Below, piece after piece: positions 12,036-23,888 of a stretch of DNA of 64,000 bases. The stretch covers positions 2,418,001 to 2,482,000 of the forward strand of contig JAPNXP010000004.1 in NCBI GenBank assembly GCA_028753945.1, written 5' to 3'. The notes below the pieces were generated by a model. The model saw only the letters and a program-made list of their open reading frames with translations, was not told the DNA's origin and made no database searches. Each line of letters starts with the position of its first letter. The first letter of the stretch is position 1. Position numbers and translations under genes: made by a program. The stretch comes from Hexactinellida sp. DTS-2022 (taxonomy: Eukaryota; Porifera; Hexactinellida).

Positions 12036-12234
12036 CACTAGATGATATCGAAGGTATAAACGACATATTTTGCCCACCTCCTGATAATCCCCTCGAAGCA
12101 GTTAGTAACATCGATGAATCTCGAACTTCTACACAACAATCAGCTATGGACTGCATCAATTTTGAAAAACTCAAGCAGAAGATACAATACGATAAGAAAG
12201 TTAATACTAATCGGTTAGTTGAACCATGGCCTAC

Positions 12235-13001
12235 TATAATACGGCTATAGATGCTGCCGAATCATAGTAGAAAATAAGAGTCCAGTTTTGTAATTTAATT
12301 CTAAGCTAAACTATGCTTCCTATTGGTATAATTTACATTGTGTATGGGGTAATCAACCATTGCGAGTCCAATGGGACCACTTTTGAGATTCTGAGATTTG
12401 TGGTTAAGCCGTTTAGGCGCCAATTAACGATGACATCACAAATATACAAAATATACAATTCGAGTCTAAAGAACTACGAGAAAATGAAAATAATTTACTA
12501 ATATACTTAGTATACATTTTCCGAATATATAATGAGAATGAATATATATAAACCAGCAATTATATACATTTTATGGACGAAAATAGAAGTTGTAATTCGG
12601 GTAATACTTGTATTTTAGCATGTGGTTGCTTTAGAATTTTTTAGAAAGTCGCCATTTTGTGATTTAGTAGCCTTTGGGGTATGAAATTAAATTCCTATTT
12701 TAGTATTCGTGTTATAAAATTATTAGAAAGTAAGAAGAAAATGAAATTTATGATATTTGAATTTTTTTTCATTTTACCATAAATTGTTACCGTCATCGTT
12801 AAATGGTGCCTAAACAGCTTAACCACAAATCTCAGAATCTCAAAAGTGGTTCCATTGGACTCGCAATGGTTGATTACCCCATACACAATGTAAATTATGC
12901 CAATAGGAAGCATAGTTTAGCTTAGAATTAAATTACAAAACTGGACTCTTATTTTCTACTATGATTCGGCAGCATGTATAGCCGTATTATAGTAGGCCAT
13001 G
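12235..13001. mobile_element. Foldback element with about 205-bp inverted repeats (TSD GTTGAAC)
   Basis: The arms 12235-12440 and about 12795-13001 are inverted copies differing at few positions and start CATGGCCTACTATAATACGGC. Direct repeats GTTGAAC flank it (12228-12234, 13002-13008). The 350-bp centre is AT-rich and non-coding. Identical reading frames on opposite strands (12313 and 12913) are the two arms. The superfamily is not clear from these ends. It marks the intron between exons 5 and 6 of Ginger A. Confidence 0.82.
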
Positions 13002-13150
13002 GTTGAACTGATGACGATATTTAATTCATACATAACACACAGTCTATCTTGTTACTAATGTTCGATTCATTCCTTCGATTATAATTATTTTCATAATTAT
13101 TCTCAAACGTAATTAGTGCCCATGTAAAGAAAGATAATAAGGATGATAAG

Positions 13151-13322
13151 CAGGGTATATTATAAGCCCATTTTTTTATTCCTATTTTCATTTTTTTACT
13201 CCCTTGAATAGTGAGTTTTTATCGTCTGATATCCATTTCAAGATTCCATTTCTACCGAAAATCCATTTTTTTATTCCACGAAAACACAAAAAACATTTTT
13301 TTATTCCTTATAATATACACTG
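13151..13322. mobile_element. Small hAT MITE (TSD ATGATAAG)
   Basis: Ends CAGGGTATATTATAAG / CTTATAATATACACTG are inverted, with flanks ATGATAAG at 13143-13150 and 13323-13330. Comparison with Ginger B, which has one uninterrupted GATGATAAGAT at this place in exon 6, independently confirms the insertion. Confidence 0.9.
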
Positions 13323-15219
13323 ATGATAAGATCCTCTTGTCCCAAGAAAGAATGTAAGCCTCGATACTAGCATAGGAATCAACACCTCACAGGTAAATTC
13401 ATTGAGATTGAGTTGTTATTTAATGATAAAATAGTGTTAATAGTAAAATATTCCTTTTTAGATGTACCAAAATCTTGTCGGATTTTCTACGGAATCTATA
13501 TTTCAACACCTTAATAACTTAAAATTAAAGGTTCCGTTTTCACATCTACAGTCTAATACATTGAGTGTAATCTTTATTGACACTCATTTTATTTTAGCTT
13601 TACACCTTCAATTGACGTCAATCCAGAATATTTGTAACATCCAATAATAATATTCTTACAATGTTGACATTTGTAGGAAATCGAAATGCAGAATATCGTA
13701 CGCAGACCTTCATAACTCCTCTACATGAAGAGCTGCACAACAACCTATACAAAGCACACAACTACACTCCCAAAACGATGTTAATCGAGAATTTGGATGG
13801 TGGAAAGAAGAAGAAGTTGTAAGTTAACAATGATTCATACTATAACTACAAATTATCATTTTATCCATTTATTATAGAAGAGAGATATTATGGAGATTAT
13901 ACTCAGATGGATCTCTAGCCCATCCAGCTATGCAGTTACCCACGTGCTAGATACACACACAAAGTACAGTATTTCGTGGTAAGTTAAAATAATCTAACAA
14001 TACACTCATACAACTCAAATTCAGTTAAATTAATATATTTGTTCAGTCTATACGTACATTCGAATGCGTGCTATAACATTAGAATTATTCTTTTATTAAT
14101 TGAATTGTAAAGAATTAATATTTTAGGGAATGCAGTATCTAAACACAATGCTATGGGATTCATTTCACGACGCAGTTCCGCTCCGTAATCCATTCGAGAC
14201 ACCGATGGACCCAAGGCTCCTGTGATAGATGAAAACTGGCAGCGTGGTAATGCGATATGTTGAGGATATAATTCTAACCAGGTTGCAGACAACGATATAA
14301 TAGCGTTGGGAAGTTACTTAGCGGTCTTGAACCTGGGAAACGGAACATATCGAAGGAGATGGTAATTGTCTATTGCGATGCAAATCCAAATGAGTTACTG
14401 GGAGTGAAACCAGCCACCTACAGCTTCGTTCTATCATTATCGCCAGTGAAGGAACAAGGAAACTAGGATGGTATTTTAAAACCAAACAAATTACAGTGTG
14501 TTTACCTTACCACACACGTACTTATGAATCGTGAATCCATTTGGGGAACAGATGTGGAAATTTATGCTGCTTCTGCTATTCTTGATACCGATGTCTACGT
14601 TGCCAATAACTTCTAGTCTTCTACACAATGAAAGACTCAGTAATTCGCGATGTGCGTTGGAGTTTGCACAGAGCCACAGATAATTCTACAGCCATCCCTT
14701 ATATCCAAAACTACTTCGACCACTATCAACCTGTCGTATCAATACTGAACACAAATTACAAAACTTATGGAACAACTTCAGATTATGTCCAAAATAAAAA
14801 TCTTCGCCAAAAAAAGGTTTTCCTCTACCTATCTTATAAATATATGTATATCTCTTTCTAGACATTCGCCTAGTACATTTAGAAAGAGGTTAATCGTTGT
14901 GATTATTTCTATACCCAATAAAATTGGTAGGATAGTAATCAAAAGTAGAAAGAAATCAAGGATTAGATTTTTGAAATTCAGGAGAAATTAAAAGTTTGAA
15001 CATTTTTTATATAGTTATATTTCACAACAACAAATTTTGTAAAAATATTTTGTTTATATAATTTTGTAAATCGTAATCAGATAAGGTAGTGTTGGCTATT
15101 GGCGTAAATGCTACTGTGTATTATAATTTCGTATGTTGGCTATACAAATTTAATAACTACTGTATAAGTAAAGCTAACTAACTACCTAATTTAAATGTTA
15201 CTACTATATTTGCTTTGGT

Positions 15220-15350
15220 TTCATTCTGGGAAGTGGGAAGGGGAGAGGAGGAGATGAGGTGGAGTGGAGAAAGGGAGATTTTGACATTAAGGAGGATGCT
15301 ACTGGGGAGGAGGAGGGGGTGCTATTGGGGCTTTTATAATATTTTTTGTA
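15220..15350 (+). pseudogene. Remnant of the Ginger-associated coiled-coil gene in element A
   Basis: A frame across this stretch reads EEEMRWSGEREILTLRRMLL. It aligns with ERIEWEFKKLGLERDLLTIR in the reverse-strand relic at 61192-61358 and, more loosely, with the C-terminus of the coiled-coil gene of Ginger B. Its place, after the OTU exon and before the right inverted repeat, is the same in all three. A possible poly(A) signal AATAAAGTTGTG lies at about 15453, much like that of Ginger B. No complete frame remains upstream. Confidence 0.55.
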
Positions 15351-15554
15351 TCTTAAATTCTTAGTTAGTTTATGTATTTATTAGTGTGTTTTATTTAATT
15401 AATTTAGTATATTAATTCTGTTTGTTTGTAATACGTAGTAGTTTTTGTATTAAAATAAAGTTGTGTCCCTGTAATTGTTAGTATTATAACCATATGCTGA
15501 ATTGGGAAATTATTAGATTAGCAAAAACTAGTCAAATTTGATATACATTGGAAA

Positions 15555-15738
15555 CAGTGTATAATACAGACATTTGTAAATAATACGCTCCTAATCTTGG
15601 TCTGATCCAATTTTCATACGCTTAAATCACAAATTAATGTTAGGGTATATGAGAAGTTTCCAATTTTTCGCGCTCCCAATTAATTTCTTCCTAAATCATC
15701 TCAAAAAGGAGCGTCTCGCAATCCTGGATAATTTCCTG
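15555..15738. mobile_element. hAT MITE, AGTGTATTATACAG family, copy 1 (TSD ATTGGAAA)
   Basis: Starts CAGTGTATAATACAG and ends CTGGATAATTTCCTG; ATTGGAAA flanks both ends (15547-15554, 15739-15746). Two more copies with their own 8-bp TSDs lie at 59655-59838 and 63295-63477. Confidence 0.9.
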
Positions 15739-16111
15739 ATTGGAAATTGGGTTACTGGGATAACTTGCTATAATTATCAGTAATTAAGTTAATTAAAAAG
15801 GATAAATATTGCAGATAGAATACAAAATATAGTGATACGTTCAAAACAGGTAATCAAGCCAGAAATTGTTATATACCAGTGTCTCAAAACAATATATAGC
15901 TATCACATCTATGTCTCTATGGTTTATCTATACTATCGTCCCAAAATTGTAAGAATCTTAAATTCATAATAAAAAGTTATATTAATAAGTAGAAAATCAC
16001 TTTTATAGAAGTGTCTCAAAATATCACTGAATAATTTCTAATAACACATCCATGGTTTGCTAATGGTATGTCTCAAAATCTCACGCGTCTCAAAATATCA
16101 TGCAACAGTAC

Positions 16112-16938
16112 TATGTAGATTTAAAAGTATTTACATTTTCATTCTTGCAGATACAACTAGGGATAGTCAGTATAATTAAAATGAGAACAATGAACTGCAA
16201 GCCATTATGCATATGTGAATTGCAGCGGCCTTACAACAGTGACTGTAGTGATATAAATGGTATTACGAATTCAATATATAATACTATCCCATTTGTATTT
16301 GTGATTATTTGTTTCCGGTTGGGAACCAATGTATTAAAATTAGAACAAATATTACAACATATTACAAAATACTGAAATATAAGTTTGGTTGAAAAGAATT
16401 GGACTATAATAGACTAGAATAACAAATAAGTCTAGGTTATTGGTACCTGTATTTGAAAATACTCCCCAATTTTAAGAAGGATAACCTTTGCCTCATTGTG
16501 AGCCATTTTGCAATCGACCCCATTCTAAATAGGAAAATTAAAATGTAAAAATGCTTCAAAAAGAAAGTATGCGAATAAAAGGAACTCGAAATAAAATAAG
16601 GTAAACATTCCAATATAGACAGTTTTTGAAATAAGGTTAGCAAAAAGGTATAAGATAGGGCAGGATGTTTCTATTGGAGCGGTGAGGGAGATGGCTCAAT
16701 TTTTTCTGAGTGTGCTAAGATTCGTACCAAAACTCGGTCTAACATAAAACAGCGGATATATTATAATTGAGCAAAATATTAATTATAAACCGCATCGAAG
16801 TTCTAGCTAGATAATATATGATTATCTGCACTATCAATATTGCAGAAGCTGAGCAACATCAAGACCACATGAAAGATATGAACGACATGACCTATGAAAT
16901 AGTCAAAGTAAATGTCCATACAAATCCATAAGATAATA
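16112..16938. other. Intergenic, nothing coding recognised
   Basis: One open frame of 91 codons (16100-16375) overlaps the end of Ginger A and has no recognisable motif. A tRNA-like stretch near 16680-16740 was considered and rejected. Confidence 0.45.
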
Positions 16939-17083
16939 CAGTCGAAATCGTTTTTTTTTGCCCCCCAAATGCACGACAAAAGGAGGCAAAAAAACCCAAG
17001 AAGCAAAAAAACCTGATGGAAAACACATTAAGATATCACATTTTTGCACGACAAAAGGAGGCAAAAAAACCCGATTTCGACTG
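16939..17083. mobile_element. Short TA-flanked MITE (pogo/Tc1-like ends)
   Basis: Inverted ends CAGTCGAAATCG / CGATTTCGACTG are flanked by TA on both sides. It contains two copies of GCACGACAAAAGGAGGC followed by poly-A. Confidence 0.8.
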
Positions 17084-17454
17084 TATGGAGAAAGTGACAA
17101 CACTCTGTGCGTTTTCTGGATTAGAAATCGGTAATTTTCAACCAAATATAGACAATTAAGAAATTCTAGGGAGATTTGAACTTTAATTCCTAAAATGTTG
17201 ATGGCTGATAGTGTTATTCTCCAGTGAACCAGATTCAAACTACCACACTATCTAGCGGAATAAGAAAAAGTGACAAAAATAATTAATTAGCTTATTTCGT
17301 ATTTTAAATTAAATCACAATATTGTAAAAGCTCAACACATAGACTATATGATGTGATGGGGGGAGGGATGCATATCAGGGTCATTATCTCATTATTTAAT
17401 GACGACATAAGTAAATATTTCGTTTTGAAAATATTCCAATTTATGAGTGCTAAT

Positions 17455-17876
17455 CAGAGTGGACCATGGGTCGATGGGTCATGGGTCATGGGTCAGATGG
17501 GTCACCTAAATAGATGGGTCAGATGGGTCATGGGTCACGGCTCCATGACCCATGACCCATGGGTCCATTTGGAATTTCAGTGTATTCTTCAGTTAAAATA
17601 CGAATCACTCATCATCATCATTATTATTATAACATTGATGTGCATTGAAAGACTAAACATATTCGACATTGCAACAAGTGGGTTTGTTGAGGTAATTATA
17701 CTGTTATTCTGTTATTCTGTTAATGTTACAGTATAGTGTATAGAAATTTAAAATTGTGTGAAGGGTCAATGGGTCACTCGATGGGTCATGGGTCAATGGG
17801 TCAATGGGTCATGGGTCAGAAATGGGATGGGTCAGATGGGTCATGGGTCACCAATGTTGACCCATGGTCCACTCTG
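17455..17876 (+). mobile_element. hAT MITE, GGGTCAT-array family, copy 2 (TSD GTGCTAAT)
   Basis: Same ends and array structure as the copy at 3083-3487, with perfect GTGCTAAT flanks at 17447-17454 and 17877-17884. The 127- and 60-codon frames seen here are repeat translations. Confidence 0.95.
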
Positions 17877-17884
17877 GTGCTAAT

Positions 17885-19390
17885 ATATCCAATCGTTGGG
17901 TTTAAATGCTTGTCATAATGTGAGCTCTTTGATAGCGGGTAATTAGCAATATTAAGCATATAAACGCATAATTGGCAACAATGACAATAAAGTTCGGCCT
18001 AAATATGATGCGGGCGTTAGAACTGAAATAAGTCTACTACTAACACTGGCTTATGTACTAGCAGAGAGTGAACTGGATTCTGGAATAAAAAATACTCCAA
18101 AATTCCAATGTCTTAGTCTGAACCAAAAATTAAACAAAAACATGTATTTAGTCGAAATTCATTTTATTTGATAAATGGTAACTTTATATATAAGAAATTA
18201 AGCCCAGAATAATTTTAAGTGATCTAATCAGAAAGATTTTTGTCGTACCCATTGAAAAAACTTTTCTCCAAATCCTCAGGCTCATGTGAATGGTTTTGAC
18301 CTCAAATGTACCCAAACACAATTTAGTCTAATAACTAGAATACTTCAATATAACCATAAGTCCTACATTCGTCCAAATAATGAGTTTTAAACAGAAAATC
18401 TCCCCAATGCTGTACCCCCTATTTCTTCTCATGCTCCGAACCAACAAAAAATCTGATCCATCAGTCCGATTTCGAATACTCAACTGCTTTGGATAGCTAT
18501 CAAAAGTCGAGCTCCATTTTTTATCCTAATATACATAATTTGTATACTCATTCTCTGTGAATTTAATCGGTAAAGAGGAAGTGACACTACGAATATGCGG
18601 TACATAAAACAGTGGGCAAACCAGGGGAAATAGTGCAAGTTTGCACCATAGTAATATCTATTTCCTATTACTTTTTGGATTTAGCATAATCTAGAACCTC
18701 TTAAAACTAATTTATCAAGTCCCACAATGTATTTAAAACAATTAATACTGTGAATAGGAATGATAAATATAATACTCATTTTGATAATATAATTTTATAG
18801 TTAAGAAAACATTCAAATTGTATTCACGATAACCATACTAATAGTCTATGCTATTCTGAAGACGAATAGCAGCTTAACTCTCTGACAAAAATGTCTTGAA
18901 GTCAAACAATATATAATTATTCGCACAATAAATTTTATTTGAATTCAAATAAATGTTTAAAAATAAAATAAGAATAAAATATAAATATACAACTTAACGT
19001 CTATTAGTTTTACAAACATACATGAGTGATTCAGAACTGATAGAATTGGAAGAAAGGAAGAATTTCGCTTGGATAGATCAAAAATGAATTAATTAAACTT
19101 ACGCGAGCAGATTTCACCGGGCCCCCAGAACCAACGGGCCCCTAGGCTGCAGCCTACTTAGCCAATTGGGTGATCCGGCCTGAACCTCAAAACTCAATCA
19201 AAGTCAAATTTATATTAACTGATTACATATTCAGTAGGAACACTAGTAAGATTAAGGATAAGTGTCCCCTGGAGATGGATACAGTACTTTGGCATGTTAT
19301 ATTTACTCATATTAAAAGTAAGTTACTTATGTTTTTTTAAGTGTCTTGATAATTAAAATTTAATATTTATTAGTTTTCGTTTCAACGCAA
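17885..19390. other. Intergenic; fragments of repeats only
   Basis: No gene seen. A GC-rich patch at 19115-19180 (GGGCCCCTAGGCTGCAGCC) looks like a stray terminus of a GC-rich transposon, but its partner is absent. The rest is unassigned AT-rich DNA. Confidence 0.4.
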
Positions 19391-19393
19391 AAC

Positions 19394-22211
19394 ATGTCTT
19401 CCGGATACCGGCATAAATCTGGCGCAGAGAAGAGAAAAGAACGTCATGAAACCATTGAACGTGATGAAAAAATGTTGGCAAAAATTCCGAAACTGACCAG
19501 CATATTTCCTTCGGTGACAAATTGAACGCACCTACAAGGTACCGAATGGCGATGGGACATATCGAGAGATGCCACGAAAGTACCTAAAGCTTAAAGAAGG
19601 AGCTGTACCATCCATTCTATACGGATGCCCGAATTATTATTCTACACAAACTACCAACAAACGTAGTAGACTTTCTATTGAATCTAAAGAAGAACTCTTC
19701 AACAAGCATTACATCTTAGCCTGAAATCGAATATTGATGAGAACAGAGGTGTATATTGAACAGTTTCCAGGATTTGCAAGATAAGTCACGAATTATTTGT
19801 ATTTCTAATGTCATATCATATTGGTATCCCAATCCGAATTCTTTGATTTTTATGCGCCCTCGTTTAGATAATAACAAAATTCTAGTTAATATATATTTGG
19901 CAGTAGAAATTGATTTATCCGTAAGAGCATATCGTAAGGGCGAAATTTTCTTGCTTTCACGAATTTTTGTGAGCGATACATGTCATCTTGAAACTTTATT
20001 AGATGAAATTGCAGCTATCTCTGATAGTTCTGAAACGTCTCTTGTTTGTACTTCCAATGATTCTCATATTGCATCTGCTGGAATTCATATACAACAAGTC
20101 ATCGATAATATCAGTGATAAAAAGTCAAATGAAGAGTTCCACAATTCTCCGGAAATTTCAAAACTTCAATTTATTCATTGCCACTTCAAAACAGTCTAAT
20201 TCGGAAAAATAGGCGACGGTATAACCGTATAATATATTAACACAGGTATTATCCCTCAAAACATATCAAATTTCACCTTCTTGCTATAAATATCTCCAGA
20301 GTGTCTTGCCTATCTCTTCCTCACTTCAATACTTTAGAGAAATTGCATTCTTCTTTTGGACTTGATAGTGATTTCTTCACATTTCTTAGACAATCTAAGT
20401 AATAATTTTCCCCACAGAAAAAGCATGTAATCATTCAGATGGATGAAATACATGTGAAGTCCGACATTTCTTACAAAGGAGGTAAGATACTTGGTTCCAA
20501 TCTTGATGCCAATGATCCTACGAAAACTATTTTTGCTATTATGGTGTCCAGTTTGTGAATGAAATGGTCGTGTGTTGTTCGTTTACTTCCATGTGCTTCT
20601 GTCTAAGCTGAGAAGTTTGACACGATTAAATCTTGTATTTGTGATGTTGAGGATTGTGGCCTATTTGTCCAAATCATTTCCACTGAAAATTATCCTCTTA
20701 ATGTGAAACTCTTTAAATTGTTTTCCCCTACTGGTAAACTGGAAACGCGAGTGCCATATCCTTGTGGTATAGAGAGGAGCCTGTTTCTTACTTTTGACTT
20801 CGTGCATATTTTAAAAACTATTCGAAATAATTGGCAAAATAAGCAATCTGATGGTAAACTCTTTTCTTATCCCGAGTTAGATTGCATCTCCATTGATCGA
20901 TCAACCAATCCTTTGAAAATTTGTCATGCTTCATTTCGTGATATTCGAATGCTATATAATTCAGAGAGGGATAGCTTGGCAAAACTCGCTCCACGTTTGA
21001 CTCCAAAGTCTTGTTATCCATCTAGCCTCGAACGTCAAAATGTTAAACTTGTTTTAAAGGCAAATCATGAATCCACTATTGCAGCTCTGGCTATTCAAAA
21101 TGAAGCCCAGCATTCAAACCCATACCTCCGAATTTGTTCAGATTCTATTATTTCTTTGGAAAATCTTTAATGTTAAGATGCCATATAAACATGTTCGTTT
21201 AATTAATTAAATGATTCTCTATCTCGTCCTTTGATTTCTAATGATGACGGCTTTATTTTTCTAACGCTCATTGTTTACTGGTTAGATGCCTGGCAGTCAT
21301 TGCCTGAGAAAGGAGGGAAATTAAGCAAGCAGACATTTACAATCTTGAGACATGCTTGTCTAGTATTACCTCAAATTACAAACTTCTTAACTGAAAACTG
21401 CGACTATTCATTTCTCTTAACATCATTCCTGCAATCAGATCAATTGGAACACCATTTCGGTTTATATCGTAGGATGTCAAGTTCCAACTATCACGTTTCT
21501 TATCTTCAGATCTTGGAATCGGAGCGTCGTCTTAAAGTTTCCAGCATCCTATACTTGTTTTCCAGTCAGACTGTATCTAGCACATCTTCTTTACAAGAGT
21601 TCATAGAAAAATTCTCTTCTGCGGGCAGCGTAGAATCTGACTGCGAGATTGATTTAGAACCATTTTTGAACGCCATATCAGACCTATCTATCATTGAGTG
21701 TAGTATACAGGTCCTCTAGTCCTTAGCATTTATTGCGGGCTATTCAACACACCAATACTTGAAGCGTAGCAAGTCATGTCACATATGCCGAGATTTCTTA
21801 ACTATTGATAAAGATCTTATAGACGATCTATCTATATCTCAATTTAAGCCTTTGGACCTCTATGATCGAGAGTCCTTGAAATACCCTTCTGAGATCGTAT
21901 TAGAATCTATTGTTATCGTTTGGAAGATTTTTATCACCATAAAGAATAATAATGAACTGATGGCGAAGTTATTGGAGGGACCATCTAGGAAAATTCTTGT
22001 CGAGCTCTCAACTAATTCTGTTTTGGATTGTAATATCTGTGATTTCTGGAATAATAGCTGTTTGTTCTGTTCAATTGATGGTTACCACATCCTTAAGAAA
22101 CTTGTATTTGTAGTTGTTAACTGTTTTCTAGCAAATATAATAAAAAATTATAACTCAATGGTTATTTCTAAGGGTATGGACAAACGAAAACTGAAAATAT
22201 TTAGTAAGTAA
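19394..22211 (+). pseudogene. P-element-like transposase relic (copy P2) with THAP remains
   Basis: The most complete P-like copy. 19394-19527 encodes KSGAEKRKER...IPKLTSIF, a leader usual in hAT/ZMYM-type proteins rather than P elements. Next, about 19555-19690 gives RKYLKLKEGAVPSILYGCP, the C-terminal tail of a THAP domain. 19756-20199 and 20430-20700 follow. 20703-21170 includes FDFVHILKTIRNNW and LKICHASFRDIRMLY. 21231-21719 includes KGGKLSKQTFTILRHAC, and then SDQLEHHFGLYRRM, the conserved C-terminal block. 21759-22211 carries CHICRDFL and a tail. The pieces are collinear with a P/THAP9-like protein in shifting frames with several stops. No matched terminal repeats were found. Confidence 0.8.
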
Positions 22212-22395
22212 TATTGCATAATTTTGATATTCTTCTGTTCGTATAGTATTTCTTGCTTTGTATTGTCTTTATAGGGAATATTGTAAGATTTCATCTGGAG
22301 GACTGGCTTAATATCTGGACGACTGGATTGTTATCTGGAGGGCTACTTAGATTTTCATTAAAGAACCTTTGGACACCTGTTGCTGATTAATACTA

Positions 22396-22695
22396 CAGTA
22401 CACCCTCGCTAATCCGAACAGGTGAAACAAAAATATTCTTCTAATAAATGTGGTAAAAATTCGTAAATTGCAATGGAAGTACAAAAAATACGTCTCAGGC
22501 AAGTATTTTAAGGAGTACACTAGATGTTTAATGCGGATTAACATGGTTTGTACAAGTTTGGTTCGGATTATCGAGATTCTCATTTATAGATGCCCATAGA
22601 AAATGCATTACTTCGCTAATTCGAACGAATTCACTAATTGGAACAGAAGATTTTTGAATCGGAACACCTCTGTTCGGATTAGCGAGGGTTTACTG
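22396..22695. mobile_element. pogo/Tigger-like MITE (TSD TA)
   Basis: Inverted ends CAGTACACCCTCGCTAATCC / GGATTAGCGAGGGTTTACTG are flanked by TA at both sides. 300 bp, no coding capacity. The next hAT MITE begins only 5 bases beyond its right end. Confidence 0.88.
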
Positions 22696-22700
22696 TATAT

Positions 22701-23103
22701 CAGAGTGGACCATGGGTCAACATTGGTGACCCATGACCCATCTGACCCATCCCATTTCTGACCCATGACCCATGACCCATCGAGTGACCCAATGACCCAT
22801 CACACAATTTTAAATTTCTATACACTATACTGTAACATTAACAGAATAACAGAATAACAGTATAATTACCTCAACAAACCTACTTGTTGCAATGTCGAAT
22901 ATGTTTAGTCTTTCAATGCACATCAATGTTATAATAATAATGATGATGAGTGATTCGTATTTTAACTGAAGAATACACTGAAATTCCAAATGGACCCATG
23001 GGTCATGGGTCATGGAGCCGTGACCCATGACCCATCTGACCCATCTATTTAGGTGACCCATCTGACCCATGACCCATGACCCATCGACCCATGGTCCACT
23101 CTG
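22701..23103 (-). mobile_element. hAT MITE, GGGTCAT-array family, copy 3 (TSD CTGTATAT)
   Basis: Third near-identical copy, inverted relative to the other two, with CTGTATAT at 22693-22700 and 23104-23111. Its target overlaps the TA flank of the pogo-like MITE. Confidence 0.95.
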
Positions 23104-23438
23104 CTGTATATATACGTATATATTCACACATCACTTACATGTATTTATTGCTGTTAGGAGACAATATTATATATCCTAAATTTGAATTTCTATATACATT
23201 CTATGCGAAGCGAAGACGAAACAAAAATTAGACTGTCTAGAATACGTTATTATACCCTACATTAACCTATTAAAACCATATATCGATATATTTTGTAACA
23301 AAATAGCTAGGTCGACTCCGACATTCCTGGTCCAAAATCCACAAGTCACTGTGAGGCCTTATGTATAGTAGGTTATGCCAGAAGTAATAACGGACATAAA
23401 TTTTATATTACAAATTTTTCTTTTTTCAGATAAAGTAC

Positions 23439-23888
23439 TGTTGCATGAGAAATTGAATTGCAGTGAGAAATTGAATATAACCATGGATGTCGTGAGAAAT
23501 TGAATATAACCATGGATGCCGTGAGAAATTGAATTGCCGTGAGAATTTGAATACAATCTGCTTACATAGAATGTGAATATTTAGTCTCTATAGATTGCAA
23601 ATAATACTATACAGTATATTGCAAGTGGTTTACCTATGATGGGATGACAACACCGAATTTAGCAAACCTAAATAATTCAAGCTTTAGACCTGATGAAAGA
23701 ATTAGTAGTATTTTCTATATCTAAAATTAGTCATTTTGCCAGGTCTATTGTTATTCTTTATTATTCTCATAATAAAATGAGTAATGAACTATTGTTTGAT
23801 TGCTTTGAATTGAATTTGGAGATTCAAATTCTCACGGCAATTCAATTTCTCACGGCATCCATGGTTATATTTAATTTCTCATGCAACA
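23439..23888. mobile_element. Non-autonomous Ginger MITE (450 bp)
   Basis: TGTTGCATGAGAAATTGAAT starts the left end and the right end closes ATTTCTCATGCAACA. The first nine bases equal those of Ginger A. Flanks are GTAC (23435-23438) and GCAC (23889-23892), a 4-bp TSD with one change. Each end repeats GTGAGAAATTGAATATAACC followed by ATGGATG. The interior is unrelated to the Ginger genes. Confidence 0.8.

Larger units (their letters stand above)
7149..14870 (+). pseudogene. Ginger A transposase relic (integrase ends plus OTU), split by insertions
   Basis: Exon-by-exon comparison with Ginger B identifies the remains. Exon 1 starts at 7149 (MNPNEYDEIIHFIREEKY, against MNSEEYQEIIQFLREQKY in B). 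The zinc-binding exon at about 7714-7885 keeps the HDETGHPGI motif. Exons 3-4, with the DDE core, are missing. Exon 5 begins near 8382, is split by the MULE and resumes at 11341-12225. The small exon near 13462, the next near 13678 and the OTU exon 14130-14860 follow. The OTU block EGDGNCLLRC is present but surrounded by several stops and frame changes. The protein cannot be functional; its use is that conserved exon boundaries here confirm those of Ginger B. Confidence 0.82.
6727..16107 (+). mobile_element. Ginger-type DNA transposon A, old and heavily interrupted (TSD GTAC)
   Basis: The left end TGTTGCATGATATTTTGAGA at 6727 and its inverted copy ending 16107 are flanked by GTAC (6723-6726, 16108-16111). 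TGT...ACA ends and a 4-bp TSD are the published hallmarks of Ginger elements, which carry a gypsy-like integrase but no LTRs. The left end holds two tandem copies of the inverted repeat (second near 6880-6975). The contents follow the exon order of Ginger B but are decayed, and exons 3 and 4 with the catalytic residues are gone. Later insertions: hAT MITEs at 7369, 11454, 13151 and 15555, a Tc1-like fragment near 8050-8330, a MULE at 8497 and a long-TIR element at 12235. Without the recognised insertions it is about 5 kb. Confidence 0.88.

Noticed and set aside
12313-12913. Two identical peptides on opposite strands suggesting a duplicated gene
   Set aside because: They are the two inverted arms of the foldback element 12235-13001.
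16100-16375. 91-codon frame next to the right end of Ginger A
   Set aside because: It begins inside the Ginger A inverted repeat, has no recognisable motif and no counterpart in other copies.
16680-16745. tRNA-like stretch (GAGATGGCTCAATTTTTTCT ... GATTCGTACC)
   Set aside because: It has box-like words, but I could not fold a cloverleaf and the acceptor ends do not pair; at best a SINE remnant.
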